Origin: Alphaproteobacteria bacterium
Lineage (GTDB): Bacteria; Pseudomonadota; Alphaproteobacteria; Micropepsales; Micropepsaceae
Assembly (NCBI GenBank): GCA_027456965.1
Contig: DAIDUA010000038.1
Coordinates: 1-44,526, forward strand
Direction of reading: 5' to 3'
Length of the DNA: 44,526 bases
Shown: positions 9,417 to 17,756 of the stretch, piece by piece
Numbering within the stretch: position 1 is the first letter of the stretch
Layout of the letters: every line of letters starts with the position of its first letter
Made by a program: the position numbers and the translations under genes
Notes under the pieces: generated by a model
Told to the model about the DNA's origin: nothing
Seen by the model: only the letters and a program-made list of their open reading frames with translations
Database searches by the model: none

Positions 9417-9670
9417 GAAAAAACGGTCCGCTTGGGGTGGCTATTTTCCTGATGCGGCGGCGCGTCGCTTTCTTCAGTGAGGTTGAGCGGCAGTCGGAAC
9501 ACCAATATCTTTGGCCATGATGCCATAAAAGCCATCATAGGCGCCTGCCACGATCTCGTCGTTGCCGGCCTACGGGGCCACCGAGGGCTCTCCTCCGCGC
9601 GAGCGGTGCCAATGCCATTAAACTGTTCCTTCTCCCGGCGTCCTTTAGATGTTTTCTGTTCCACATACCA

Positions 9671-9700
9671 ATTATCATATTAATCTGTTTTTCTTGTCAA
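9671..9700 (-). promoter_or_regulatory. galT promoter with overlapping ATATGATAA operator
   Basis: Read on the minus strand there is a perfect -35 TTGACA (9700-9695) and a -10 TATGAT (9679-9674, spacer 15) or GATAAT (9676-9671, spacer 18). The -10 lies inside ATTATCATATTAAT (plus strand, 9671-9684), a partial palindrome containing the ATATGATAA core shared with three other promoters of the locus. This is where a repressor such as the GntR protein at 12114-12869 would act. That link is inferred. Confidence 0.6.
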
Positions 9701-9801
9701 GTGCAGGGACTTAACGCCATGGACGGCATTAAGCCCTTCGCTGGTAGAGAAGGCCGCATGACGGGGCAATATACGGTTAGACGTCATCGAAACTTGCGAT
9801 C

Positions 9802-9815
9802 AATATGCGTTGTCA
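9802..9815. promoter_or_regulatory. Weak CRE-like site before aldo/keto reductase 2
   Basis: AATATGCGTTGTCA keeps the right half of the CRE-like motif, and GCGTTGTCAT (9807-9816) is identical to the permease site. Three defined positions of the left half differ. It lies about 110 bases before the start codon, a spacing close to that of the permease site. Confidence 0.3.
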
Positions 9816-9923
9816 TGCTTGCAGAGAAGGTCAGCAGCATATCAAATTCCAGTCCGTAAATCGTCCGGTAATTTCTCGTCGGCGCTTTTGACAAACGCGC
9901 GGCTCACACAGGCGAATACGCCA

Positions 9924-10889
9924 ATGAAGCAACGAAAACTTGGAAAAACCGGGTTTGACGTGAGCGAAATCGGCCATGGCCTGTGGGGCATGGGCAGTTG
10001 GTCCGACGCCGATGACAACGCCAGCCGCGCCGCCTTACGCCTGTCGGTCGAACGCGGATGCACCTTCTTCGACAGTGCGTTTGTGTATGGCAATGGCCGC
10101 AGCGACAACCTGATCGGTGGAATCGCACGCGAATATCCGCAACGTCCGCTGGTGCTGGCGTCAAAAATCCCCCCGGCCAACGGGCAATGGCCCAGCTCAC
10201 CCGAGAATCGCCTTAGCGCCGTGTTTCCCCGCGCCCATGTCATCGAATATGCCAAAACGATCCGACACGCCTTTGGCCGCCGCATTGATCTGCTGCAATT
10301 CCACGTCTGGGAAGATGCTTGGGCCCAGGAAGCGGAATGGCAGGACACGGTCGCCGAACTGAAGGCGAAGGGCATGATTGGGGCATTCGGACTCAGCCTC
10401 AACCGTTGGCAACCTGAGAACGGCATTGCGGCCATCGAAACCGGCCTCGTCGAGAGCGTGCAGGTTATCTACAATGTTTTCGATCAGACGCCCGAAGACC
10501 GCCTGTTTCCAGTCTGCCGCGCGCACGATGTTGGCGTGATCGCGCGTGTGCCGTTGGACGAGGGGAGCCTTGGCGGCAAGATGACGCTCCAGACGCGCTT
10601 TCCCGAAGGCGATTGGCGGGCGGGTTATTTCAATCCGAAGAACCTGGCGGAAACCGTCACACGCGTCGAGGCTCTGAAAAAGATGCTGCCGGAGGGGATG
10701 AGCTTGCCGGAAATGGCGCTGCGCTTCATCCTGAGCGAACCTGCCGTCAGTACATTGATCGCCGGGATGCGCTCGCCGGACCATGTGCACGCAAATCTTG
10801 CGGTCTCAGACAAAGGGCCGCTGCCCACCGATCTGGTTGCCAAGCTGCGCGCACATCGCTGGGATCGCAGGCCGTCTCCTCCGACTTGA
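9924..10889 (+). CDS. Aldo/keto reductase, copy 2 (probable sugar dehydrogenase)
   Basis: A 321-residue paralogue of the protein at 5217-6191. Large blocks are identical, for example EIGHGLWGMG, LLQFHVWEDAWAQ and FGLSLNRWQPENGI, with the same catalytic tetrad (Asp50, Tyr55, Lys81, His127). The frame is open upstream to 9810, but homology with copy 1 begins at Met 9924, so that start is used; its ribosome binding site is weak (AGGCG). The differing residues fall in the loops after the catalytic Lys and near residues 60-75, which could alter sugar preference. It converges on the galactose dehydrogenase gene. I infer an aldose 1-dehydrogenase, with the substrate open. Confidence 0.85.
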   Translation: MKQRKLGKTGFDVSEIGHGLWGMGSWSDADDNASRAALRLSVERGCTFFDSAFVYGNGRSDNLIGGIAREYPQRPLVLASKIPPANGQWPSSPENRLSAVFPRAHVIEYAKTIRHAFGRRIDLLQFHVWEDAWAQEAEWQDTVAELKAKGMIGAFGLSLNRWQPENGIAAIETGLVESVQVIYNVFDQTPEDRLFPVCRAHDVGVIARVPLDEGSLGGKMTLQTRFPEGDWRAGYFNPKNLAETVTRVEALKKMLPEGMSLPEMALRFILSEPAVSTLIAGMRSPDHVHANLAVSDKGPLPTDLVAKLRAHRWDRRPSPPT

Positions 10890-10931
10890 TGGGCCAACGC
10901 AGAAATGTCCGCCTGACCGCATCGCCAATCA

Positions 10932-10964
10932 ACACGGCGCCTTCCGCCGAACGGCCCGCCGTGT
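10932..10964. terminator. Hairpin between convergent genes
   Basis: ACACGGCG (10932-10939) can pair with CGCCGTGT (10957-10964) around a 17-base loop, in the 80-base gap between the convergent aldo/keto reductase 2 and galactose dehydrogenase genes. It has no T-run, so it may be a bidirectional stop or only a stabilising hairpin. Confidence 0.35.
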
Positions 10965-10969
10965 CGTGG

Positions 10970-11899
10970 TCATTCTTCAAACGGTTCCACGGTCGACCGC
11001 CTGCCGACAAGGAAGATGTCTGCCACCAGTTGGAACGGCCGCCTGTCCACGTCGGAACTACGTTGCTGGATCAATTCGGCGAAGCGGCGATAGAGGGAGG
11101 GATATTCCGTGTTCGCCGTGCCTGCGATGACTTCTTTTCCGTCGACGACGAGTGTACTGCCTTGCCCGGTAAGATGCAGTGCGCCACGGTCGGCCTCGAT
11201 GTCGATATCCCACGTCGGCACGCCAGCATATCGGAAATCGAATTCGGCCTCGATGCGGGCGCCCGAAGCCGTTGCGAAGGCAACATTGGCGGCGATCGGA
11301 GAACTGCAATTTGCGGGAAAGAAGAGATCGGCCGCTTCGACGAAAACCGGCTCCGGCACGATCTTTGTGAGAATCGAAACCGCGTTGATTCCGGGATCGA
11401 ACACGCCGAATCCACCCGCCTGCCATATCCATGCTTGCCCGGGATGCCATTGCCGCACATCTTCCTTCCAGACGACACGACCGCTACGAACGGTGCACGG
11501 CTTGAGCGAAACCTGTGCGGCTTCGACCGCCGCGGCGTGCTGCGCATGCCATGTCTGGAACAGCGTGCGGTCCACCTGTCGTGCCTGCCGGGTCAGTTCG
11601 TCCAATTGCGTCGTTGTTTGGCAGGGCGGCTTCTCCAGGAACACGTGTTTGCCATGCTGCAGGGCGAGCCGTGCCGCCTCGTAATGCGCCTGCGGCGGTG
11701 TACAGATCGCGATGGCATCCATGTCGGGACCATCGGCGAGCATTGCCTCGATGTTTGGGAAATTGGCGATACCGTCGACTTTTGTCAGACGGCTCGCGCA
11801 GGCCACAAGCTCAAAGGCGGTGTTTGCGCGTACCACAGGGATATGCTGATCTTTCGCGATCTTGCCGACGCCGACAATCCCCACGCGTATACGCCCCAC
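10970..11899 (-). CDS. D-galactose (L-arabinose) 1-dehydrogenase, Gfo/Idh/MocA family
   Basis: A 309-residue NAD(P)-dependent enzyme that oxidises D-galactose, and in close relatives L-arabinose, to the lactone. This is the first step of the De Ley-Doudoroff pathway. The Rossmann motif GIVGVGKIAKDQH is at residues 8-20 and the EKPP lysine motif near residue 93. The block KEDVRQWHPGQAWIWQAGG, then FGVFDPGIN, is, as I recall it, nearly the same as in Pseudomonas galactose dehydrogenase and unusual elsewhere in the family, so the call is more specific than 'Gfo/Idh oxidoreductase'. The start is GTG 11899, preceded by GGGAGGA on the minus strand. It lies downstream of the GntR gene by 214 bases on the same strand, and either has its own promoter or ends the lactonase-regulator unit. 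Confidence 0.88.
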   Translation of the reverse strand: MGRIRVGIVGVGKIAKDQHIPVVRANTAFELVACASRLTKVDGIANFPNIEAMLADGPDMDAIAICTPPQAHYEAARLALQHGKHVFLEKPPCQTTTQLDELTRQARQVDRTLFQTWHAQHAAAVEAAQVSLKPCTVRSGRVVWKEDVRQWHPGQAWIWQAGGFGVFDPGINAVSILTKIVPEPVFVEAADLFFPANCSSPIAANVAFATASGARIEAEFDFRYAGVPTWDIDIEADRGALHLTGQGSTLVVDGKEVIAGTANTEYPSLYRRFAELIQQRSSDVDRRPFQLVADIFLVGRRSTVEPFEE

Positions 11900-12113
11900 G
11901 CAGTTCCTCCCTTAAGGGCAACCCGACAAAGCGGAATCTGGCCCGCGGAAAGGACGCGCAATGAGACGATCGACAAATGGATTCACATTGGCCTCGTTGT
12001 GCGTCGGCAGATAACAATCAAGCCGAGTTGCGGCGATCCTCGGAACAGACAAGCGCGACCTAACGGCAGTTCCGTCGTGCCGGGCTTCGCATAGCGTGAC
12101 AGGTTCTTTTGCA

Positions 12114-12869
12114 TTATCGCGACGCGCGCGCTTTCTGTGCGCGGGGGCGCGCGCTCTGCAATGTGGTTTCTTCCGCCTTGTTGATCAAATCCAGCGCCTC
12201 CTGGATGAGTTCGTGTGTGGCCGCTTCCGCCGCCGCACCATCACCCGCCAGGATCGCGTCCGAAATCTTCTTGTGATCGCGCACGCTGGCACGGTGGACA
12301 CCCTTGTATCTGTTCGTCATTCGGATGCTGAAACGGAGCGCCGTCTCCGTCAGTTTGCGCAACTGCGTGTAAAACCTGTTTCCGCTCGCGGACAGGATGG
12401 CGACATGAAACGCGATGTCCGATGCAAGCGAATCGTCTTCGCCGCGTTCTGCCGCGGTCATCCGTTCAATCGCCGACTTGATTGCAGCCTTCTCGACCGG
12501 ACCGGCGACGACGGCGGCCAACGCGGCGGCTTTCGGCTCTACGGCTAGGCGCACCTGCGTAAATTCCCTCAACAACGAAAACGAGAACTTCCGTTCCATG
12601 AGCCAGCGCAGAACATCGGGGTCTAGGAGATTCCAGTTTTCCTCCGGCTGAACCCAGGTACCCTGACGCGGGCGCGCGCTCAGGAGCCCTTTTGCGGTGA
12701 GCATTTTCACCGCCTCGCGCAGGACGCTTCGGCTCGCACCGTATTGTTCGCAGAGTTCTGCTTCGACCGGGAACGGATTCTTGATCGAATATTTGCCAGA
12801 CACGATGGCGACACCGAGATCCTGGACGATCCGGTAGGTCAGATTTTGGCCATCCGCGTGTGTCAGCAT
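12114..12869 (-). CDS. GntR-family (FCD, DgoR-like) transcription regulator
   Basis: A 251-residue repressor-type regulator. A winged helix-turn-helix occupies residues 10-78 (PVEAELCEQYGASRSVLREA, then RQGTWV). An FCD ligand-binding domain spans about 90-225, with histidines placed for metal (DIAFHVAIL, RDHKKI). The stretch after the wing, WNLLDPDVLRWL, resembles DgoR, the D-galactonate sensor of enteric bacteria, as I recall it. It overlaps the lactonase stop by seven bases, so it is made together with the galactonolactone-processing enzyme. The likely effector is galactonate or its dehydration product. The likely operators are the four ATATGATAA sites at the galT, dehydratase, receptor 2 and GH2 promoters. 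Effector and operator assignments are inferred. Confidence 0.9.
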   Translation of the reverse strand: MLTHADGQNLTYRIVQDLGVAIVSGKYSIKNPFPVEAELCEQYGASRSVLREAVKMLTAKGLLSARPRQGTWVQPEENWNLLDPDVLRWLMERKFSFSLLREFTQVRLAVEPKAAALAAVVAGPVEKAAIKSAIERMTAAERGEDDSLASDIAFHVAILSASGNRFYTQLRKLTETALRFSIRMTNRYKGVHRASVRDHKKISDAILAGDGAAAEAATHELIQEALDLINKAEETTLQSARPRAQKARASR

Positions 12870-13786
12870 TCCTTTTCTCCCTGGGCCGAACCCGACAGCG
12901 AAACATCCTGTATGCCCTGCAGAAAGCGTTCCTCGGGCAGGCCCGCAATACCGATATTGTACACAAAGACATCACCGGCGCTAATTTCACGCTGGAGTGC
13001 CTCCTCTTTCAAGTCCTGGCGCGCCGTGGTGACGAACAGCAGGTCGAGCTTTGGTCCGCCAAACGCCACGCAGCTCGGCTGACTGGCGGGTACCTCGAGA
13101 AAGCGGTCGATTCGGCCGTCCGGCGCGTAGCGTACGACGCGGCCGGCCCCCCAGTGGGCGCTCCACAGAAAACCTTCCGCGTCGACAGTGGCGCCATCGG
13201 GGAAGGCGCCTTCTGGGGTTTCCGCGAAAACGCGGCGGCCGGAAATGCCGCCGCTTGCTGCGTCGAACGCAAACCGCCAGATCGTTCGGCGCGGAGAATC
13301 TGCAAAGTAGAACCAGCTGCCGTCCGGGCTCCAACAAATACCGTTGGAGATTGTGATGCCGCTCTTCCGGAGATGTGCCCGGCCGCCTTGGTCGACGCAA
13401 TAACGGTTGGCCTTCTCGGCGCCGGCAGCCGTCTCCGCCATGGAGCCGGCCCAGAAGCGGCCCCGGCGGTCGACACGACCGTCATTCAGCCGCATGCCGC
13501 CACGGTCCGCCTCGGGGCGTGCAAGCCACACCGTTGCGCCGTCCAAGGGGTTGAACAGGGCGAAGCCGCTTTCAAAGGCGGCGATCAACCTGACGCTCCT
13601 CTCTACGAGTCCAAACGAGCACAGGCGCTCCGGCGTCGCGAAGGAATTCAGTGCCTCTCTGTTCCAGTCATACCGGTACAGGCGCCGTTCTTGAATGTCC
13701 GTCCACCACAACGACTCTGTTTCGACATCCCATAAAACGCCTTCGCCGAGGGTATTTCCGGCCCGGATGATCTTGACTGGCTCCAT
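12863..13786 (-). CDS. SMP-30/gluconolactonase-family sugar lactonase
   Basis: A 307-residue six-bladed beta-propeller metal-dependent lactonase, predicted to open galactono- (or arabinono-) lactone made by the dehydrogenase at 10970-11899. Family motifs are GEGVLWD near the N-terminus (metal-ligand Glu), RLNDGRVDRRGRFWAGSM in the middle and ISNGICWSPDGSWFYFADS (metal-ligand Asn and Asp). Start is ATG 13786; a GTG one codon earlier is possible. The gene begins seven bases after the symporter stop, with GAGAGG as ribosome binding site, and runs into the GntR gene. The order symporter-lactonase-regulator therefore forms one operon. Confidence 0.92.
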   Translation of the reverse strand: MEPVKIIRAGNTLGEGVLWDVETESLWWTDIQERRLYRYDWNREALNSFATPERLCSFGLVERSVRLIAAFESGFALFNPLDGATVWLARPEADRGGMRLNDGRVDRRGRFWAGSMAETAAGAEKANRYCVDQGGRAHLRKSGITISNGICWSPDGSWFYFADSPRRTIWRFAFDAASGGISGRRVFAETPEGAFPDGATVDAEGFLWSAHWGAGRVVRYAPDGRIDRFLEVPASQPSCVAFGGPKLDLLFVTTARQDLKEEALQREISAGDVFVYNIGIAGLPEERFLQGIQDVSLSGSAQGEKEC

Positions 13787-13792
13787 CACCTC

Positions 13793-15361
13793 TCACCAGA
13801 ACGTCACATAGAGCGCCACAAGAATCCCAACCACGATGACGCTGGCGACATTGAATATCCAGCCGGTGGAATAATCGATGTCCCTCACGTCGACGGTCGA
13901 CGTCTTCGGCCTGTGTTGCAGCAATGAGACCAGGATGGTCGCCGCAAGGCAGATGAGAAACACATAGCCGACCCGGTTCATGAACGGAATCTCCGGCGCA
14001 TAGATTTTGTAGGCAAAAGACAACACTACCGATCCGACGGCCGCAACGAAAGCGCCCGCGGTCGTGGTGCGGGCCCAGAACATCCCCAGCACGAAGATGA
14101 TGACGATGCCTGGCGTCACGAACCCGGTGTATTCCTGGATGTATTGGAATGCCTGGGAAAGGTTCCCTAGCAGAGGCTTCGCAGCCAGCATGGCGACAAT
14201 CAGCGCTATGACGGCGGTCAGGCGGCCTATTATGACAAGCGTGCGTTCGCTCGCGCTTTTGTGGAACGGCTTATAGAGGTCGATCGTGAAGATCGTGGCG
14301 ATCGAGTTGATCTTCGAGCCCATCGACGCAATGATCGCGGCGATCAATGCCGAGAACACCAATCCAAGGAACCCTGGTGGCAGCAGCGTCATCAGGTAGG
14401 GATAAGCCTGATCCGGCCGGCCGAGATGCGGCGCAAGAATTCCCGCCGCGATGCCGGGCAGTACGACAATCACCGGAATCAGAAGCTTCAAGAATGCCGC
14501 AAGCACGATTCCGTTCTGAGCTTCGCGCGTGCTCTTCGCTCCGAGGGCGCGCTGGATGATGTACTGGTTGAAGCCCCAATACGACAAATTCATGATCCAC
14601 ATGCCACCGATGATGACGGACAGGCCTGGGAGATCCTTGTAGTATGGATTGTCGGGGGAAAGGATCATCTGGAACTTGCCGGGCATCTCCGTTCTAAGGA
14701 TGTCGAAGCCGCCGACGACGCCGGCGATGCCGGTTTCGCCGGAAATCTTTCCAAGCGCCATATAGACGATTACGAGCCCGCCCAGAACGAGCAGGGTCAC
14801 CTGGACGATGTCCGTCAAGGCTACTGCCTTCAATCCACCATAGAGCGCGTAGGCGCCGGCGAATATGCCGAGCGCGAGCATGGCGTATTGCATGTCGATG
14901 CCTGTCACGGTGGAGACTGCCGTTGCCCCCAGCCAGAGGATCGACGTGAGATTCACGAACACATAGAGCCCGAGCCAGAACACCGCCATGACCAAGCGGA
15001 CGCTCGATCCGTATCGCCGCTGCAGGAATTCCGGCATCGTGTAGATTTCGTTCTTCAGGAAGACCGGCAGGAAGAACTTGCCGACAATGAGCAGTGTGAG
15101 CGCCGCCATCCATTCGTAGGAGGCGATGCCCAGGCCGATCACGTAGCCCGAACCCGACATGCCGATGATCTGCTCGGCCGAAATGTTCGCGGCGATCAGC
15201 GATGTGCCGATGGCCCACCAGGGCAGGTTCTTGCTGGCGAGAAAGTAGTCCTTGCTGTCTTTGATGTGGCCGGCCTTCTCGCGCGAGACCAATTGGGCCA
15301 GCGTGAAGATGGAGACGGCGTAAGTGACAAGGACGGCGATGTCTATGAAAGAAAGGTGCAT
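13793..15361 (-). CDS. Sodium/galactose-type symporter (SSS family, vSGLT-like)
   Basis: A 522-residue inner-membrane sodium:solute symporter with about 14 helices. Its sequence closely follows the Vibrio sodium/galactose transporter as I remember it: WWAIGTSLIAANISAEQ, SYEWMAA, YWGFNQYIIQR and FQYIQEYTG are all present. Residues that contact galactose in that structure appear conserved: Gln64, Glu83, the Asn/Tyr of GFNQY, the Lys of FLKLL and the Gln of the FQYIQ helix. Galactose or glucose is therefore a well-supported substrate. It is the first gene of the symporter-lactonase-GntR unit. The ribosome binding site (AGGGGG) is a little far from the ATG. A hairpin (15382-15404) lies in its leader, between it and the dehydratase gene. 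Confidence 0.93.
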   Translation of the reverse strand: MHLSFIDIAVLVTYAVSIFTLAQLVSREKAGHIKDSKDYFLASKNLPWWAIGTSLIAANISAEQIIGMSGSGYVIGLGIASYEWMAALTLLIVGKFFLPVFLKNEIYTMPEFLQRRYGSSVRLVMAVFWLGLYVFVNLTSILWLGATAVSTVTGIDMQYAMLALGIFAGAYALYGGLKAVALTDIVQVTLLVLGGLVIVYMALGKISGETGIAGVVGGFDILRTEMPGKFQMILSPDNPYYKDLPGLSVIIGGMWIMNLSYWGFNQYIIQRALGAKSTREAQNGIVLAAFLKLLIPVIVVLPGIAAGILAPHLGRPDQAYPYLMTLLPPGFLGLVFSALIAAIIASMGSKINSIATIFTIDLYKPFHKSASERTLVIIGRLTAVIALIVAMLAAKPLLGNLSQAFQYIQEYTGFVTPGIVIIFVLGMFWARTTTAGAFVAAVGSVVLSFAYKIYAPEIPFMNRVGYVFLICLAATILVSLLQHRPKTSTVDVRDIDYSTGWIFNVASVIVVGILVALYVTFW

Positions 15362-15381
15362 AGGCGTTTATCCCCCTGACG

Positions 15382-15404
15382 GACCGCGCTTGGCGCGCGC
15401 GGTC
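15382..15404. other. Hairpin in the dehydratase-symporter gap
   Basis: GACCGCGC (15382-15389) pairs with GCGCGGTC (15397-15404) over a seven-base loop. ATTTTTT follows on the plus strand, so it looks like a plus-strand terminator although the flanking genes run minus. On the minus-strand transcript it would be a hairpin before the symporter ribosome binding site and could partly separate the two genes or protect the downstream mRNA. Confidence 0.4.
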
Positions 15405-15512
15405 ATTTTTTCGACACCCCAGCAATGCCGGGGTCACGCTGCTTTGCGGCTTCGGCCTGCGCTAAAGCTCTGAGGGCAGGTTTGCAAACGAACCACGCGC
15501 GAATGAAGGACA

Positions 15513-17243
15513 TCAGTGCGATTCTCGTTCGACGTTGGATCCGCTTGCACCAACTAGGAAATCCAGGTCACAGCCGCGGTCGGCTTGCAGGACGTGGTCG
15601 TAGTACAGCCGGTAATAGCCGCGGTTCCATTTTGGCGGCGTATGTGTATTGCGCCAATTTTCCAGGCGCGCTTCTATTTCGGCGTCGGAAATCAGGAGTT
15701 CGAGCTTGCGGGCATGGCCGTCGAACAGGATTTCGTCGCCGGTTTTCACGATCGCGAGCGGTCCGCCGGCCTCGGATTCGGGCGCCACGTGCAGAATGAC
15801 CGTGCCGAATGCGGTGCCGCTCATGCGTGCGTCGGAAATGCGCACCATGTCCTTGACACCGCGAGCCAGTATCTTGCGGGGCAGCGGCATGTTGCCGACC
15901 TCGGGCATTCCCGGATAGCCCTTGGGCCCGCAACCCTTGAGCACCAGGACGGAGCTGTCGTCGACATCAAGTGTCGGGTCGTCGATGCGCGCCTTGAAGT
16001 CCTCGATCGTCTCGAACACGACGGCACGGCCGCGATGGCGGTAGAGCGAGGTCTGGGCGGCGCTCGGCTTCATAATGGCGCCGTTGGGGCAGAGATTGCC
16101 GTTGAGAACCCAGATGCCGGAATGCTCTCGTGCCGGTTTCGTTGCATCGCGAATAACCTCGTCATTGAAGCATTCCGCCTGTGCGATGACCTCGCCGAGG
16201 GTTTGGCCAGATACGGTCGGCGCATCGAGCGAGAGCTTGTCTGCAACCTGGTGCAGTGCCGCCGGCAGGCCGCCCGCGTAATGAAAATCTTCCATCAGAA
16301 AGCGGCCAGAGGGCTGCAGGTCGACGATCAGTGGGATCTCGCTGGACAGCCGGTCGAAGTCCTTCAGCTGTAGGGGTATGCCCAGACGTCCTGCAATGGC
16401 CAGAAGATGGATGACCGCGTTGGTCGAGCCACCGATGGCCGCAATTGTGCAGATCGCGTTCTCAAGAGCCTTGCGGGTGATAATGTGCGACAGGCGGATG
16501 TCCTTGTGCGCCATCTCGACGATCATTCGGCCTGTCTCGTGCGCCAGCACGCGGCGTCGCGCATCGACGGCCGGGATCGTGGCGTTGTAAGGGAGCGACA
16601 GCCCCATTGCCTCCACCAAGCAGGCGAAGGTGGACGCCGTGCCCATGGTCATGCAGGTGCCCGGGCTGCGTGACATGCCGCTTTCGGCCGCCGCAAAGTC
16701 CTTCGGTAACATCTCGCCGGCCCTTACCGCCTCACTGAACTTCCAGACGTCTGTGCCGGAGCCGATGTCGCCGCCGCGGAACTTGCCGTTCAGCATCGGG
16801 CCCGATGAGACCACGATGGTGGGAAGGTCGACACTCGCGGCGCCCATCAGCGGGCCGGGCGTCGTCTTGTCGCAGCCGCCGAGCAGTACGACGGCGTCGA
16901 TTGGATTGCCGCGAATGGATTCTTCCACCTCCATCGCTAGCAGATTGCGGAACAGCATTGCGGTCGGGCGCATCTGAGTCTCGCCCAGCGACATGGCGGG
17001 AAACTCCAGCGGCAGTCCTCCGGCTTCCCACACACCCCGTTTGACGTGCTCGGCAAGGTCCCGCAGATGGTAATTGCAGGGGGTAAGCTCCGACCACGTG
17101 TTGCAGATGCCGATAACCGGGCGGCCATCAAACACGTTGGCCGGAAGTCCCTCGCTCTTCATCCAACTGCGGTGGATGAACCCGTCACGGTCCGTACGGC
17201 CGTAGATTCTGGCGCTGCGAAATCTGCTTTTTTGCGAGGACAT
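15513..17243 (-). CDS. IlvD/Edd-family sugar-acid dehydratase (arabinonate/galactonate type)
   Basis: A 576-residue iron-sulfur dehydratase that removes water from an aldonic acid to give the 2-keto-3-deoxy acid. The three cluster cysteines of the family are present: Cys56 (SELTPC), Cys124 (GGCDKTTP) and Cys197 (SPGTCMTMGTAST). The N-terminal DRDGFIHRSWMK and the LGETQMRPTAM block are typical of the L-arabinonate dehydratase subgroup, which also takes related acids. The frame is open to 17363, but ATG 17243 matches the family N-terminus and is preceded by AAAGGA; the longer form would also translate through the operator. In this setting D-galactonate or L-arabinonate is the likely substrate. 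The kinase and aldolase that would use the product are not in the window. Confidence 0.9.
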   Translation of the reverse strand: MSSQKSRFRSARIYGRTDRDGFIHRSWMKSEGLPANVFDGRPVIGICNTWSELTPCNYHLRDLAEHVKRGVWEAGGLPLEFPAMSLGETQMRPTAMLFRNLLAMEVEESIRGNPIDAVVLLGGCDKTTPGPLMGAASVDLPTIVVSSGPMLNGKFRGGDIGSGTDVWKFSEAVRAGEMLPKDFAAAESGMSRSPGTCMTMGTASTFACLVEAMGLSLPYNATIPAVDARRRVLAHETGRMIVEMAHKDIRLSHIITRKALENAICTIAAIGGSTNAVIHLLAIAGRLGIPLQLKDFDRLSSEIPLIVDLQPSGRFLMEDFHYAGGLPAALHQVADKLSLDAPTVSGQTLGEVIAQAECFNDEVIRDATKPAREHSGIWVLNGNLCPNGAIMKPSAAQTSLYRHRGRAVVFETIEDFKARIDDPTLDVDDSSVLVLKGCGPKGYPGMPEVGNMPLPRKILARGVKDMVRISDARMSGTAFGTVILHVAPESEAGGPLAIVKTGDEILFDGHARKLELLISDAEIEARLENWRNTHTPPKWNRGYYRLYYDHVLQADRGCDLDFLVGASGSNVERESH

Positions 17244-17316
17244 GCCAGCCGTGTCCTTTGGAAACGAAAGCGCGAGGCTGCCGGGGGAAGTCAAATCCCG
17301 CCCCCGATTAGCACTT

Positions 17317-17349
17317 GTATATTTATATGATAAATATACTTCCTGTAAA
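17317..17349 (-). promoter_or_regulatory. Dehydratase promoter with 23-bp palindromic operator
   Basis: GTATATTTAT (17317-17326) and ATAAATATAC (17330-17339) are perfect inverted arms around a central ATG. On the minus strand a -35 TTTACA (17349-17344) and -10 TATAAA (17327-17322), 16 bases apart, bracket and overlap the palindrome. This is the classic position for a repressor site. It is the best example of the ATATGATAA element shared with the galT, receptor 2 and GH2 promoters, and the likely target of the GntR-family regulator at 12114-12869. Confidence 0.7.
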
Positions 17350-17684
17350 GCGAACGGCATCACGGGCAGGCGAATGTGGATCGCGAGGCGACATCCTTAT
17401 GTGCGAGGCAGCATCGTACCGCATCGCAGCGCGCCAAATCGCTACAGGTGCCCGCGAACGCTTGTCGGAGTTGTCGCATGTGTGCGCGGCACCGTGAGCA
17501 GCGCGTTTGGCAGCGCCGCTTGGTCGGCGATGGCGCGATGACTTCGGGTAAAACGCGAGTGCTGCTTGTGCGCCCGATCAGTGGCAGCCGCCGTCGGCAA
17601 TGGCAACGCTGTCACGAGTCTCTCGGGCGCGGCTGTGTTCGGGGAAGCTGGAACGGGAAGCGGCGAATGACAGAGGGGTTGGTA

Positions 17685-17698
17685 TGTTAGCGCTACCA
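17685..17698. promoter_or_regulatory. CRE-like operator before TonB receptor 2
   Basis: TGTTAGCGCTACCA matches TGWNANCGNTNWCA at all defined positions but one and has a perfect TAGCGCTA centre. It lies about 60 bases before the -35 of the receptor 2 promoter, suggesting an activator site or a distal repressor site. A second, weaker overlapping match ends at 17707. Confidence 0.55.
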
Positions 17699-17756
17699 TC
17701 GCTGTCACTTCAAAACCACGATGGACAAGAGTCCGTAGTCGCTCGACAACGTCGGC

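Larger units (their letters stand above)
9417..9923. other. Divergent control region between galT and aldo/keto reductase 2
   Basis: Contains the galT promoter with an ATATGATAA operator (9671-9700, minus) and a weak CRE-like half-site (9802-9815) before the plus-strand reductase. Between the galT promoter and galT are about 250 bases. One minus-strand frame here (GTG 9664 to TGA 9413) overlaps the galT start by four bases, but its composition is not protein-like. Another short minus-strand frame at about 9475-9570, reading AYDGFYGIMAKDIG and onward, looks more like protein but has no start, and could be a decayed remnant. I call no gene. Confidence 0.5.

Noticed and set aside
9413-9664. A small minus-strand frame overlapping the galT start by ATGA
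   Set aside because: GTG start without a ribosome binding site and a composition unlike protein; kept only as a note on the leader.
14261-15379. A 372-codon plus-strand frame opposite the symporter
   Set aside because: Highly charged antisense translation of a membrane-protein gene, not a separate gene.
17364-17690. Short plus-strand frames in the dehydratase-receptor gap
   Set aside because: No ribosome binding site, no recognisable domain and they cross regulatory sequence.
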